Positions 50,737 to 60,238 of a stretch of DNA of 64,000 bases are shown here, piece by piece (position 1 is the stretch's first letter; every line of letters starts with the position of its first letter). The stretch is from Lysobacter sp. K5869 (GTDB lineage Bacteria; Pseudomonadota; Gammaproteobacteria; Xanthomonadales; Xanthomonadaceae): the NCBI RefSeq assembly GCF_018847975.1, contig NZ_CP072597.1, positions 1 to 64,000 of the forward strand. Reading direction: 5' to 3'. Both the position numbers and the translations under genes were made by a program. The notes beneath the pieces are model-generated. The model ran no database searches and had not been told where the DNA came from. It saw only the letters and a list, made by a program, of their open reading frames with translations.

Positions 50737-52035
50737 TCAACGCGCCGACGGCGGCAACGCCGGCTGCAGCAAGGCCATCGTGCGCACCAGCGCGCCGCGG
50801 CCGGTTTCCACCAGCGCGCGGCCGGCGGCGACCATTTGCGCGCGTTCGGCCGGATCGGTCAGCAAGCGCTCGACCGCGGCTTCGACTTGCTCGGCGTCCT
50901 GGCCGATGCGCAGCGCGCCGGCATCGTCCAAGCGCTGAGCGATCTCGACGAAGTTGTGCAGGTGCGGGCCGGTGACGATGGCGGTGCCGGTCGCGGCCGG
51001 CTCGAGCAGATTGTGCCCGCCGATCGGTTGCAGGCTGCCGCCGACGAAGGCCACATCGGCGCAGGCGTAGAAGCTCATCAATTCGCCGAGCGTGTCGATC
51101 ACGAACACGTCGTCGCCCGGCTGCGGCCAGCGCGCGCGCGAGCGCGTCGACACCTGCCAGCCGGCGCTGCGCGCGTTCTCGGCGACGATGCGGAAGCGTT
51201 CGGGATGGCGCGGCGCCCACAGCAGCAGCAAGCCGGGAAACCGCTCGCGCAGGCGCCGGTGCATCGCCACGGTCACCGCTTCCTCGTCCTCGTGCGTGCT
51301 CGCGGCGATCCACACCGGACGCTCGCCGGTATGGCGATGGCATTCCTGGGCGAAGTCCTCCAGCGAATCGGGCACGCTGACGTCGAACTTCAGATTGCCG
51401 GTTTCCACCACCTGGCTCGGATCGGCGCCGAGCTCTACGAAACGCTCGCCGTCGGCGCGCGATTGCGCGGCCACCGCGCGCACCGTGCGCAGCGCGCGGC
51501 TGACCAGCGGCGCCAGCACCCGGTAGCCGCGCAGCGAACGCTCCGACAGCCGCGCGTTGAGGATGTAGGCGGGAATGCCGCGGTCGCGGCAGCCGAACAG
51601 CAGGTTCGGCCACAGCTCGGTTTCCATGATCAGCGCCGCGCACGGCTGGTGATGCTTGAGGAAACGGCCGACCGCGCCGGGCAAGTCGTAGGGCAGGTAC
51701 ACGTGCTCGACCGAATCGCCCCAGGCCGCGCGCGCGCGGTCCGAGCCGGTCGGAGTGATGGTGGTCACCAACAAGCGCAGGTCCGGGCGGCCGCGGCGCA
51801 GCGCGTTCACCAGCGGAATCGCCGCGTTGACCTCGCCGACGGAGACCGCGTGCAGCCACAGCGTGCGGGTCTGGGCCGGGCCGCGGTAGACCGCGTAGCG
51901 CTCCAGCCAGCCGCGGAAATACGCGGGCTGGCGGAACCCGCGCCAAATCAGGTGATAGACCGTGACCGGAGCCAACAGGTACAGGGCGACCGAATACAGG
52001 CCGCGCAACAGGCGCTCGATCAAATCCTTCCGCAT
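50737..52035 (-). CDS. waaA: 3-deoxy-D-manno-octulosonic acid (Kdo) transferase
   Basis: 432 aa from MRKDLIERLLRGLYSVALYL; a start at 52086 would add 17 residues. Attaches Kdo to lipid A precursor on the inner membrane. N-terminal membrane anchor (about 8-25), LWLHAVSVGEVNAAIPLVNA, LIMETELWPNLLFGCRDRGI, and the C-terminal donor site VGGSLQPIGGHNLLEPAATG. Convergent with the small secreted protein gene (12-bp gap). Confidence 0.95.
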   Translation of the reverse strand: MRKDLIERLLRGLYSVALYLLAPVTVYHLIWRGFRQPAYFRGWLERYAVYRGPAQTRTLWLHAVSVGEVNAAIPLVNALRRGRPDLRLLVTTITPTGSDRARAAWGDSVEHVYLPYDLPGAVGRFLKHHQPCAALIMETELWPNLLFGCRDRGIPAYILNARLSERSLRGYRVLAPLVSRALRTVRAVAAQSRADGERFVELGADPSQVVETGNLKFDVSVPDSLEDFAQECHRHTGERPVWIAASTHEDEEAVTVAMHRRLRERFPGLLLLWAPRHPERFRIVAENARSAGWQVSTRSRARWPQPGDDVFVIDTLGELMSFYACADVAFVGGSLQPIGGHNLLEPAATGTAIVTGPHLHNFVEIAQRLDDAGALRIGQDAEQVEAAVERLLTDPAERAQMVAAGRALVETGRGALVRTMALLQPALPPSAR

Positions 52036-52550
52036 GCCGCCAAGGATAAAGGCTGCGGCGGGATTCGGGGCGTAGGCGTCGTTCACGAAGGCGGAGATGC
52101 GCTGGCGACACCGGCGGTTCGCGGAAGTTAGCCCGTCTCCTCATTCCCCCGCCCCCCTCACTCCACCATTCCCCTCACTCCGCCGCTCCCCTACCCCCGT
52201 CATTCCGGCGAAAGCCGGAATCCATTTTGATGTTGCTGCTGTTTCCCACGCGCTGAAGCGCGAAGCGAAACGCAAAATGGATTCCGGCTTCCGCCGGAAT
52301 GACGGGATTGAGGAGCGTAACGTCCGCGGTGCGGGCACGCGGCCGTGAGCGGCTCAGCTGAAGCGAGCGATGTGGCGGCGCGGTGAGCGACGCAGGCCAT
52401 GTAAGCAGAGGCTGTGGCTGCAGTTGCAGCCGCACAGCTGACCGCAGCATCGCCGAGTGCCCAGCCCGCACCGCCCCCACCCGCTCCGCGTTTCGCCGGG
52501 CAAGTCCCTCCGCCACGGGCATTCCTGCCCGTAGCGAATAAACTACCGCC
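52036..52550. other. Intergenic region between waaA and the acyltransferase gene
   Basis: 515 bases. Contains C/T-rich tandem-like sequence at 52140-52197 (repeated CCCCTCACTCC) and the family B inverted repeat. No gene supported; promoters for both divergent flanking genes are expected. Confidence 0.4.
52198..52305. repeat. Inverted pair of REP-like elements (family B, copy 2)
   Basis: Arms 52198-52230 and 52273-52305 carry the GTCATTCCGGCGAAAGCCGG core and AATCCATTTTG extension in opposite orientation; same architecture as at 42.0 kb, with different spacer sequence. Confidence 0.88.
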
Positions 52551-53477
52551 ATGGCCGAACCCGCCCTGCCCCCCCGTCCTTCCCTGCTCGAACCGCGGCT
52601 GTGGCCGATGTGGCTGGCGCTGGCCGCCATGTGCGCCGGCGCGCGCCTGCCCTGGGCGCTGCAGCGCGGGCTCGGCGCGCTGATCGGCGCGTTCGCGCTG
52701 CGCGTGGCCGGCACCCGCCGGCGCGCGGCGCGGATCAATCTCGCGCTGTGCTTCCCCGAGAAAAGCGAGGCCGAACGCGAGGCGCTGCTGCGCGAGAGCT
52801 TCCGCGACCTCGGCATCGGTTTCTTCGAATTCGCCCGCGCCTGGTGGGGCGGCGTCGCGCCGATGCGGCGCACGGTGCGGATCGAGGGGCTGGAGCTGCT
52901 CGACGACGTGCGCGCGGCCGGCCGCGGCGTGCTGATGGTCTCCGGCCACTTCATGACCCTGGAAATGTGCGGCCGGCTGATGTGCGACCGCCTGCCGCTG
53001 GCCGGCATGTACCGCAAGCACCGCAACCCGGTGATGGAATGGGCGGTCAAGCGCGGCCGCCTGCGCTACGCCGCGGCCATGTTCACCAACGAGGAAATCC
53101 GCCCGGCGATGCGCCACCTCAAGCAGGGCGGCTTCCTGTGGTACGCGCCGGACCAGGACATGCGCGGCAAGGACACCGTGTTCGCGCCGTTCTTCGGCGT
53201 GCCGGCGGCGACGATCACCGCGACCCACCAGTTCGCGCGCCTGGCCGGCTGCGCGGTGGTGCCGTTCTTCCATCGCCGCGAAGGCGCCGACTACATCCTG
53301 CGCGTCGGCGCGCCGTTAGCGGAGTTCCCGTCCAGCGACGCCACCGCCGACAGCGCGCGGGTCAACGCCCAGATCGAGGCGATGGTGCGGCAGGCGCCGA
53401 GCCAATACTTGTGGATCCACCGGCGCTTCAAGCGGCGGCCGGAAGGCATGACCTCGCCGTACAAAAAATCGCCGTAA
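52551..53477 (+). CDS. lpxL: Lipid A biosynthesis lauroyl acyltransferase (LpxL/HtrB-like)
   Basis: 308 aa. Lysophospholipid-acyltransferase family: VLMVSGHFMTLEMCGRLMCD contains the catalytic HX4E, followed by MYRKHRNPVMEWAVKRGR and LWYAPDQDMRGKDTVFAPFF, and C-terminal QYLWIHRRFKRRPEG. Adds a secondary acyl chain to Kdo-lipid A. Divergent from waaA, the preceding step, which supports the role. Other LpxL/M/P-type specificity cannot be excluded. Confidence 0.9.
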   Translation: MAEPALPPRPSLLEPRLWPMWLALAAMCAGARLPWALQRGLGALIGAFALRVAGTRRRAARINLALCFPEKSEAEREALLRESFRDLGIGFFEFARAWWGGVAPMRRTVRIEGLELLDDVRAAGRGVLMVSGHFMTLEMCGRLMCDRLPLAGMYRKHRNPVMEWAVKRGRLRYAAAMFTNEEIRPAMRHLKQGGFLWYAPDQDMRGKDTVFAPFFGVPAATITATHQFARLAGCAVVPFFHRREGADYILRVGAPLAEFPSSDATADSARVNAQIEAMVRQAPSQYLWIHRRFKRRPEGMTSPYKKSP

Positions 53478-53491
53478 GCCGCGAGGGCTCG

Positions 53492-53669
53492 GGGTAGGAG
53501 CGGCGTGAGCCGCGACCAACCGAAGCGACGCACGTAAGCGTAGCCGCCCGAAGCCCGCATACCGCGAGCGCTGCGATACAACAGCATGAGCGCTCGGGCG
53601 GCGCCGGCTTCGGTAGGTGCGTTGGTATTACGTCGCTTCGGTGGATCGCGGCTCACGCCGCTCCTACCC
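53492..53669. repeat. Long inverted repeat containing REP-like family A (copy 4)
   Basis: Arms 53492-53530 and 53631-53669 pair over about 39 bp (GGGTAGGAGCGGCGTGAGCC then GCGACCAACCGAAGCGACG, with mismatches), and the spacer contains a further CCGAAGCC/GGCTTCGG pair. Longer and more structured than the other copies. Lies between convergent 3' ends, where it could also terminate transcription. Confidence 0.8.
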
Positions 53670-53679
53670 AGCCAGCCGC

Positions 53680-55092
53680 TTACTCGCTACGCGGCTGCGC
53701 CAGCAAACTCCCCGCATACAACGCCGCCAGCAGCAACGTCAGCCCGCCCCAGAACGTCGAATAGAACGCGAGGTGGGTGTTGAGCGGGAACACCGTCACC
53801 GCCAGCGCGACCATCGCGGGGCGCGCGCGTTCGCGCGCCTGCGCATCGGCGAAGGTCCAGGCGCGCCACGCCAGCGCGGCGCCGGCCAGCCACATCAACA
53901 GGCCGAACGCGCCGGTTTCGCTGAGCACTTCCAGGATCAGCTGATGCGCGTGCAAAGCCGGACCGACGCCCCACGAGGTGTCGACGCCGGGCATCGGATC
54001 GCAGGCCGGGAAGGCTTCGCGGAAGCCGCGCGCGCCGACGCCGTTGAGCGGATGCTCGGCGATCATGCAGCCAGCCGCGCGCCAGATCCGCGCGCGCCCG
54101 GACAAGGCCTCGTCGATGCCGGACACGTCGGTGGTGACGATGTGCGCGGTGCGCACCAGCCGCTCGTGCACTTGCGGCGAAGCGCGGTCGAGCACGACCA
54201 ACGCGATCAGGCCGCAGGCGAACAGCGCCAGCAGCTTCTTCCACCCCAGCAGGCGCCAGCCGCTGAGCAGCAGCACCAGGGCGAAGGTGATCCACGACGC
54301 GCGCGAACCGGCCAGCACCACGACCACGCCGGTCAGCGCGGTCGCGACGAGCCAGCCGGCGAGGCCGAAGCGGCGGCCGGCGGCGTAAAGCAGGAACGGC
54401 GAGAAGCTGGCGATCACTTGCCCGAGCTTGAGGTTGCACGGGCCGAGCACGCCGCCCAAGCGGTCGGCCATCGCCAGTTCGGTCGCGCTGCACATGCCGT
54501 GGCCGCTGATCGAATGCTTGGCCGCGTCGATGGCGCGGAACAGCGGGCTCTCGGCGCCGCCGAGCAGCGCTTGCAGCAACGCGTCGGCGATCCACACCGC
54601 CAGGATCAGCGCGAGCCCGCCGAAGGTGATGCGGCGGCCGCGCTCGGACGCCACCGCCGCGGCGACCAGCCACAGGAACGGCAGATAGCGCAGATCGACC
54701 GCGGCCTCGCGCAAGGCGCGCGCGGGGTCGACCGCGTCGATGGCGGAAATCAGTTCGGGCAGCCAATACGCGGCGAACAGCGCGCTGGTCAGCGCCCAGG
54801 CCGCGTCGCTGAGCAAGCGCGGGCCGGTGCGCACGCGGCCGAGCGCGAGCTTCACCAGCATGGTCAGCGCGCCCAGGCTCAGCACGCCTTCGGCGAAGCC
54901 CGGCGCGAACAGCAGCGCGACATAGGCCAGCACCCACACCGGCGCCCAGCGCCAACCGGCGATGTCCTGCGGCGGCGTCTGCGACGAACCGGCCGGGTGC
55001 TCTCCCGCCGCGAGCGGGCCCGCCGGCGAAACGGCGGCGGCCGGCGACGGCGCGCCCGGCTCAGGCATCGGCGAGTTCGGCGTAGACGGCAA
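53680..55092 (-). CDS. O-antigen ligase-like (Wzy_C) polytopic membrane protein
   Basis: 470 aa with about ten membrane segments after a 45-residue Pro/Ala-rich cytosolic start. Wzy_C hallmarks: GSRASWITFALVLLLSGWR, the large periplasmic loop with SGRARIWRAAGCMIAEHPLN GVGARGF, and HAHQLILEVLSETGAFGLL. Such proteins ligate or polymerise O-antigen or other glycans. Overlaps the upstream glycosyltransferase stop by 32 bases (or 8 from the ATG at 55068). Confidence 0.88.
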   Translation of the reverse strand: MPSTPNSPMPEPGAPSPAAAVSPAGPLAAGEHPAGSSQTPPQDIAGWRWAPVWVLAYVALLFAPGFAEGVLSLGALTMLVKLALGRVRTGPRLLSDAAWALTSALFAAYWLPELISAIDAVDPARALREAAVDLRYLPFLWLVAAAVASERGRRITFGGLALILAVWIADALLQALLGGAESPLFRAIDAAKHSISGHGMCSATELAMADRLGGVLGPCNLKLGQVIASFSPFLLYAAGRRFGLAGWLVATALTGVVVVLAGSRASWITFALVLLLSGWRLLGWKKLLALFACGLIALVVLDRASPQVHERLVRTAHIVTTDVSGIDEALSGRARIWRAAGCMIAEHPLNGVGARGFREAFPACDPMPGVDTSWGVGPALHAHQLILEVLSETGAFGLLMWLAGAALAWRAWTFADAQARERARPAMVALAVTVFPLNTHLAFYSTFWGGLTLLLAALYAGSLLAQPRSE

Positions 55093-56200
55093 GCGTGGCC
55101 TCCTGCATGGCCCGCAAGGAAAACGCCATCGTATCCACTGGCGCGGGCGCGTGCGTTAGCAATTCGCAAGCGCTGGCCTTGAGCGCCTGCGGGTCGAACG
55201 GCGCGACCGCGCCGCGCGGTTGCAGGCGCGCCAGCAATTCGCCGACGCCGCCGTGGTTCCAACCCGCGACCGGGCGTCCGCACGACAGCGCCTCGACCAC
55301 GGTGCGGCCGAACGCCTCGGGCTTGCGCGAGAGCTGCAGCACCAGATCGCTGGCGGCGTAGGCGCGCGCGATCGCGTCGGTCGGCGCGGCGAACGCGACC
55401 GCGTCGGCGATGCCCAGGGTGTGCGCGAACTGCTGCATTTCTTCGATGTAGTCCTCGCGCCCGGGTTCGCGCGCGCCGGGCAGCCACAGCCGCGCGTCGA
55501 TGCCGTCGGCGCGCAGATCGGCGAGCAATTGCAGGCCGTCGGCGTGACCCTTCAAGCGCGTGCCGCGGCCGGGCAACAACAGCAGCGGGCCGTCGCCGGC
55601 GAGTTGCGGATGCTGCGCCGCGGCCCAGGCGCGCGCTTCGCGATCGGGCCACGGAGCGCGCGGGAACGCGGCCGGGTCGATGCCGCGCGGCACCACCCGC
55701 AGCTTGGCCGGATCGGTGTCGGGATAGTGTTGGAGCACGTAGTCGCGCACCGTGTCGGACACGCAGATCACCCGCTCGCCGCGGGTCATCACCTGGCTGT
55801 AGCGCGACGGCGAATTGAGCCCGTGCACCGTGGTCACCAGCGCCGGCCGCGCGTTTTCGGGCAGGCCGCGCCAGGCCAGCAAGCCGACCCAAGCCGGCAG
55901 GCGCGAGCGCAGATGCAGCACGTCCACGCCGAGCTCGGTCATCCACCGGCGCAGCTTGAACGCGTGCAACAGGGTCGAGGGCGATTTGCGCCCGATCGGC
56001 AGTTCGATGTGCTCGGCGCCGAGCTGCAGCAGCCGCGGCACCATGCGGCCGCCGGCGGAGACCACGATCGCGCGGTGGCCGGCGCGCACCAGCGCGTCGG
56101 CGACTTCCAGGGTGGAACGCTCGACGCCGCCGGACTCCAGCGCCGGCAGCAACTGCATCGCCGTCAGCCGGCGCTTGGAAGTCGGCTGCGGCGAAGTCAT
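55061..56200 (-). CDS. GT4-family glycosyltransferase
   Basis: 379 aa GT-B fold. N-terminal MQLLPALESGGVERSTLEVA (acceptor side glycine-rich loop), central VVPRGIDPAAFPRAP and LLLLPGRGTRLKGHADGLQL, C-terminal donor motif KPEAFGRTVVEALSCGRPVA with the EX7E pair. Likely adds a sugar to lipopolysaccharide core or another envelope glycan, given neighbours waaA, lpxL and the ligase-like gene. Sugar unknown. Confidence 0.9.
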   Translation of the reverse strand: MTSPQPTSKRRLTAMQLLPALESGGVERSTLEVADALVRAGHRAIVVSAGGRMVPRLLQLGAEHIELPIGRKSPSTLLHAFKLRRWMTELGVDVLHLRSRLPAWVGLLAWRGLPENARPALVTTVHGLNSPSRYSQVMTRGERVICVSDTVRDYVLQHYPDTDPAKLRVVPRGIDPAAFPRAPWPDREARAWAAAQHPQLAGDGPLLLLPGRGTRLKGHADGLQLLADLRADGIDARLWLPGAREPGREDYIEEMQQFAHTLGIADAVAFAAPTDAIARAYAASDLVLQLSRKPEAFGRTVVEALSCGRPVAGWNHGGVGELLARLQPRGAVAPFDPQALKASACELLTHAPAPVDTMAFSLRAMQEATLAVYAELADA

Positions 56201-56210
56201 GGCGGCGCGG

Positions 56211-56411
56211 TCAGTCGACCAAGGTGTAGTGCGCGCCGCAATACGGGCACTGGCACTCGCGCTCGGCCTCGATCGGCAGGTACACGCGCGGATGCGAGTT
56301 CCACAGCGCCATCGACGGCAGCGGGCAGCTCAGCGGCAGGTCCGCGCGGGTGACGGTGTAACGCTGGTCGGCGTTGGCCTGGGTGGGGTGGGCGTTGGCT
56401 GCGGTGGTCAT
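56211..56411 (-). CDS. Small zinc-finger (zf-CHCC) protein
   Basis: 66 aa from MTTAANAHPTQANADQRYTV. Conserved LSCPLPSMALWNSHPRVYLP followed by IEAERECQCPYCGAHYTLVD; ligands are probably the first Cys, the His of NSHPRVYL and the CPYC pair. Same family as the mitochondrial complex I subunit NDUFS6 domain; bacterial role not established. Ten bases before the glycosyltransferase start, same strand. Confidence 0.85.
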   Translation of the reverse strand: MTTAANAHPTQANADQRYTVTRADLPLSCPLPSMALWNSHPRVYLPIEAERECQCPYCGAHYTLVD

Positions 56412-56568
56412 GTCGGACGACGGGTGGCGACGCGGGGTGGGCATTTTAGCAGCGCCGGCGCGGCGGCGCGTGGACGCGGCGCGGCGGTTCGGCGATCGGC
56501 GCCGAAAACGGCCGGGAAACGCGCAGTTTCCGGCCCCGTGGCGCGGAACGTCGCGGATCGCGCGCCGA

Positions 56569-57297
56569 TCAGCCCGCCGCCGGCAAATCCAGCAACAGCG
56601 CCTGCGCGCCCGCGGCGCCGGCCGTCAGCGCCAGTTCGCCGGCTTCGGCGGCGAATCCCAGCGCATCGCCCGCGGCCAGCGCGCGGCCGGCGGCGTGGGC
56701 GTCGCCGCGCGCGAGTTGCAACCAGTAGCAACGGCCGGGATCCAGCGCCAGCCGCGCGCTCGCGCCCGGCGCCAGTTCGGCCGAGTACGCGCGCAGGTCC
56801 TGGCGCACCGGCAGGCCGCCGTCGCGGCCGTCGCGCGAAGCGCGCAGGACGAAGCCGTCCGCGCCCGCCGTCGGCGCGGCCGACAGCGCGTAGGCCGGTT
56901 GAGCGTTGAGCCGGTCGGGCTGGATCCAGATCTGCAGGAACCGCAGCGGTTCGTCCTGCGAGGCGTTGAACGCGCGATGGCGCAAGCCGTGCCCGGCGCC
57001 GAGCCATTGCAGCTCGCCGGCGCGCACGATGCCGGCCTCGGCCTCATCGCCGTCGAAGCCCATGGCGCCCTCGAAGCCCATCGCGCCGTCGAGCACGTAG
57101 CTGAAGACGTCCATGTTGGCGTGCCGGTGCACGGGCAGTCCCGCACCGGGATCGACGCGGGCCTCACGCAACGCGCGCAACGCGCCGAAACCCATCCACG
57201 CCGGATCGTAATAGGCGCCCGAGGAAAACGTCTGCAGGCTCTCGACCCCGTCGGCCGATGCGCGGCCGCGGTCGTGGGAAAGGCGTTGGATGATCAT
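56569..57297 (-). CDS. Pirin family protein (YhhW-like)
   Basis: 242 aa bicupin. MGFGALRALREARVDPGAGL then PVHRHANMDVFSYVLDGAMG holds two metal-binding histidines; GELQWLGAGHGLRHRAFNAS and RFLQIWIQPDRLNAQPAYA follow. Family members show quercetinase activity in vitro; in vivo role unclear. Segment GAMGFEGAMGF is a small internal duplication where relatives have a His-containing loop. Confidence 0.88.
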   Translation of the reverse strand: MIIQRLSHDRGRASADGVESLQTFSSGAYYDPAWMGFGALRALREARVDPGAGLPVHRHANMDVFSYVLDGAMGFEGAMGFDGDEAEAGIVRAGELQWLGAGHGLRHRAFNASQDEPLRFLQIWIQPDRLNAQPAYALSAAPTAGADGFVLRASRDGRDGGLPVRQDLRAYSAELAPGASARLALDPGRCYWLQLARGDAHAAGRALAAGDALGFAAEAGELALTAGAAGAQALLLDLPAAG

Positions 57298-57415
57298 CGC
57301 GCCATTTTAGCGCCAGGCGCGGCGCGCACGCCGCGCGCCGCGGGGCCGGCGGCGCTGTCGCGCGCGCCGGCCGGCCGTCGATGCCGCAGCGGGCACCGAC
57401 GGCCGCATGCGCCGC

Positions 57416-57994
57416 TTACTTCTTCGGCACGATCGCTTCGGTGGTGATGCGGATCTTGACCTCGTCGCTGACGTTCGGCACGTACTTGCCGATGCCGAAC
57501 TCGCTGCGCTTGAGCGTGGTGGTGGCGTCGAAGCCGGCCGCCGCGCGCTTGGCCATCGGCTGCTCGCCGATCTTGTTGATGTTCACGTCCAGCACCGCCG
57601 GCTTGGTCACGCCGTGCACGGTCAGGTCGCCGGTGACCTTCAGCTTGTTGGCGCCGGCCGCTTCGACCTTGGTGCTCTTGAAGGTGATGTTCGGGAACTT
57701 GGCGGCGTCGAAGAAATCCGCGCTCTTGAGGTGCTCGTCGAAGTCCGGCACGTGCGAATCCAGGCCGTCGAGCGGAATGGTCACCTGCACCGAGGACGCG
57801 GCCGGCTTGGCCTGATCGTAGGTGATGCTGCCGTCGACCTTGCCGAAATGCGCGATCGGGTTGGAGAAGCCGAAGTGGCTCCAGCTGGCGACCACGTCGG
57901 TGTGGTTCGGGTCGATCTTGTAGGTCACCGGAGCGGCGACGGCGGCGCCGGCGAAAGCCAGGCCCAGGGCGGCGGCGAGCAGGATGCGCTTCAT
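57416..57994 (-). CDS. YceI family periplasmic protein
   Basis: 192 aa. Signal peptide MKRILLAAALGLAFAGAAVA, then the lipocalin-like YceI fold: YKIDPNHTDVVASWSHFGFS, GKVDGSITYDQAKP, HEHLKSADFFDAAKFPNITF-like segment, and GDLTVHGVTKPAVLDV. Family members bind isoprenoid-type molecules (polyisoprenoid-binding). Possibly stress-related. Confidence 0.92.
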   Translation of the reverse strand: MKRILLAAALGLAFAGAAVAAPVTYKIDPNHTDVVASWSHFGFSNPIAHFGKVDGSITYDQAKPAASSVQVTIPLDGLDSHVPDFDEHLKSADFFDAAKFPNITFKSTKVEAAGANKLKVTGDLTVHGVTKPAVLDVNINKIGEQPMAKRAAAGFDATTTLKRSEFGIGKYVPNVSDEVKIRITTEAIVPKK

Positions 57995-58135
57995 TGGAAA
58001 ACTCCTCGAAAGTGTCGTCGGGTGGACGCTGGTCATTGTCGTGGGTCGTACGGTATTGCCTGAAAAACCAACACTAGGGCGCGGCCCGCGCCGGACGCCA
58101 ACGCGCCGGCGCGGAACCGTGCCGGCGCGCACGCA

Positions 58136-58723
58136 TCACTCGATGCGCGCGGCCTCGTCGAAGGGCAGGCGCGGCGAACGCGGGAACAGCTTGTCGTGAT
58201 CGCCGTAGCCCAGGTTGATGAGGAAGTTGGACTTGATCCGGGTGCCGGCGAAGAAGGCTTCGTCGACCTTGGCGTTGTCGAAGCCCGACATCGCGCCGGT
58301 GTCCAGGCCCAGCGAGCGCGCGGCCAGGATCAGGTACGCGCCCTGCAGGCTGCCGTTGCGGAACGCGGTGGTGTTGATCGCCGCGTCGTTGCCGGCGAAC
58401 CAACTGCGCGCGTCGTCGTGCGGGAACAGGTAGGGCAGCTTTTCGTAGAACTCCAGATCGTGGGCGACGATGACGGTGACCGGCGCGGCCAGGGTCTTGG
58501 CCAGATTGCCGGCCGACAGCGCCGGGCGCAGTTTTTCCTTGGCCTCGGGCGACTTCACGAACACGAAGCGCGCCGGCGAGCCGTTGGCGCTGGTCGGGCC
58601 CCACTTGGTCAGGTCGTAGAGCTGGCGCAGGGTCTGATCGCTGATTTCGCCGCCCAGCACGTTGTGGGTGCGGGCGCTGCGGAACAGCTGATCGAGGGCG
58701 TCGTCGCTGAGGACCTTGGACAT
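58136..58723 (-). CDS. Nitroreductase family protein (RutE / malonic semialdehyde reductase-like)
   Basis: 195 aa from [20 protein letters not shown], with GGAGAAG just upstream; RutE is 196 aa. FMN-binding signatures: [39 protein letters not shown] and [20 protein letters not shown]. RutE reduces malonic semialdehyde in pyrimidine catabolism, but no rut genes are near, so a general flavin reductase role is equally possible. Confidence 0.9.
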   Translation of the reverse strand: MSKVLSDDALDQLFRSARTHNVLGGEISDQTLRQLYDLTKWGPTSANGSPARFVFVKSPEAKEKLRPALSAGNLAKTLAAPVTVIVAHDLEFYEKLPYLFPHDDARSWFAGNDAAINTTAFRNGSLQGAYLILAARSLGLDTGAMSGFDNAKVDEAFFAGTRIKSNFLINLGYGDHDKLFPRSPRLPFDEAARIE

Positions 58724-58830
58724 CTTCTTCTCCATGGGGCTGCCAAGCTGGGCAGGTGATCGGGAGACGGAAGTGTAGAGTCTCGACCCGGCCGCTAAAT
58801 CGACACCCTCGGAACGGATTACCCGCATCT

Positions 58831-59814
58831 GTGCAACGAAACCGCATTTCGGCGAAGAATGACGCCACCGCTGCAACCTGGCTGCTGACCGACGGCCTCG
58901 CCGGCAATCAGCGTCAGGCCTCGGCCCTGGCGCTGGCCCTGGGGCGGACGGCCACGAACTGGACCCTGCGCCCGCAGGCGCCGTGGCGTTGGGCCGCGCC
59001 GCGCCTGCTGCCCGGCGCTCAGCGCGCGTTCGGCCCCGAGTTCGAGCGCGCCTTGCAGGCACCGCCGCATCTGGCCATCGGCTGCGGCCGGCAGGCCGCG
59101 CTCGCCACCCGCTTGATGCGCGAGGCCGGCAGCCTCGCCGTGCAGATCCTCGACCCGCGCATCGCCACCGACCCCTGGGATCTGGTGATCGCGCCCGAAC
59201 ACGACGGCCTGCGCGGCGACAACGTCATCACCCTGCTCGGCAGCCTCAACCCGGTCGACGACCTGTGGCTGGCCGGCGCGCGCAAGACCTTCGCCGCCTT
59301 CGGCCAGTTGCCCGGCCCGCGCACCGCGCTGCTGCTGGGCGGCTCCAGCGCGCACGCGCGCTTCGACCGCGCCGCCTTCGACGCGCTGGCCTCGCGCCTG
59401 CAGGCCCAGCTCGAACGCGAGGGCGGCAGCCTGCTGGCGACCACCTCGCGGCGCACGCCCGCGGAAATCCGCGCGCGCCTGCGCGAACGCCTCGCTTCGC
59501 TGCCGCAGGTGTCATGGTACGAACCCGGCGAAGGCGCCAACCCCTACCCCGGCCTGCTCGGCTGGGCCGACCGCATCGTCTGCACCGCCGACTCGGTCAA
59601 CATGCTGTCCGAGGCCGCGGCGACGCGCGCGCCGCTGTTCGTGTTCGGCATCGACCGGGTCGAAGGGCGGCCGCGCCGCTTCGTCGACAGCCTGCTCGGG
59701 CTGCGCCGGGCGCATGCCTTCGATCCGCATCTGCGGCCGTATCCGGTGGAGCCGCTGCGCGAGACGGCGCGGGTCGCCGACGAGGTCCGGCGCCGGCTGA
59801 ACCTGCGCGCCTGA
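58831..59814 (+). CDS. ELM1/GtrOC1-like (mitochondrial fission ELM1 family) protein
   Basis: 327 aa from the GTG at 58831; a GTG at 58756 would extend into the divergent promoter. [20 protein letters not shown] at the N-terminus, [48 protein letters not shown], and [32 protein letters not shown] match the family, whose C-terminal half is GT-B-like. Bacterial function is not settled; an envelope glycosyltransferase-like role is possible. Confidence 0.85.
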   Translation: MQRNRISAKNDATAATWLLTDGLAGNQRQASALALALGRTATNWTLRPQAPWRWAAPRLLPGAQRAFGPEFERALQAPPHLAIGCGRQAALATRLMREAGSLAVQILDPRIATDPWDLVIAPEHDGLRGDNVITLLGSLNPVDDLWLAGARKTFAAFGQLPGPRTALLLGGSSAHARFDRAAFDALASRLQAQLEREGGSLLATTSRRTPAEIRARLRERLASLPQVSWYEPGEGANPYPGLLGWADRIVCTADSVNMLSEAAATRAPLFVFGIDRVEGRPRRFVDSLLGLRRAHAFDPHLRPYPVEPLRETARVADEVRRRLNLRA

Positions 59815-59830
59815 CGACGCGCGCCGCGCC

Positions 59831-60238
59831 TCAGCGCGCGCGGCGCGGCCGGGAATTGTCGAAGTTGCCGATGAAGCGCAACTCGTTGTACAGCCGTCCC
59901 GGCTGTTCTTCGATGAAGGCGCAGCGGTCGTAGTAATACAGCGCGTTGCCGTCGGCGATGCCGAACTCATGGCAGCGGGCGACGATCGCGCGATCGGTCT
60001 CGACCGAGTACGTACCGACTTCGGTCACCAGTTCCTCGACCGGCGCCACCCGCGCGCCGGCGGTGACGTAGGCGACGAAGAAATCCGAATCGATGAAACC
60101 GCAGCCGAAGTCGCGCTGCGCCGGGCAATCCGAATCCAGCGATTCCATGCCCTCGGTATAGCGGCTGAACACCTCCAGGCTCTGGGTGGTGGTGCCCATC
60201 CACACCGAAATCATGTCGCGGGCGTCGTGGTCGATCAT
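59831..60238 (-). CDS. Imm22-like (immunity protein 22 family) protein
   Basis: 135 aa (127 from the second ATG at 60214). [38 protein letters not shown] and [28 protein letters not shown] resemble immunity family 22 from polymorphic toxin systems (xVWxG..., DFGxxFxDxDF). No toxin gene is adjacent. The ATG overlaps the glnE stop (ATGA at 60235-60238), so it is co-translated with glnE. Assigned by pattern only. Confidence 0.6.
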   Translation of the reverse strand: MIDHDARDMISVWMGTTTQSLEVFSRYTEGMESLDSDCPAQRDFGCGFIDSDFFVAYVTAGARVAPVEELVTEVGTYSVETDRAIVARCHEFGIADGNALYYYDRCAFIEEQPGRLYNELRFIGNFDNSRPRRAR

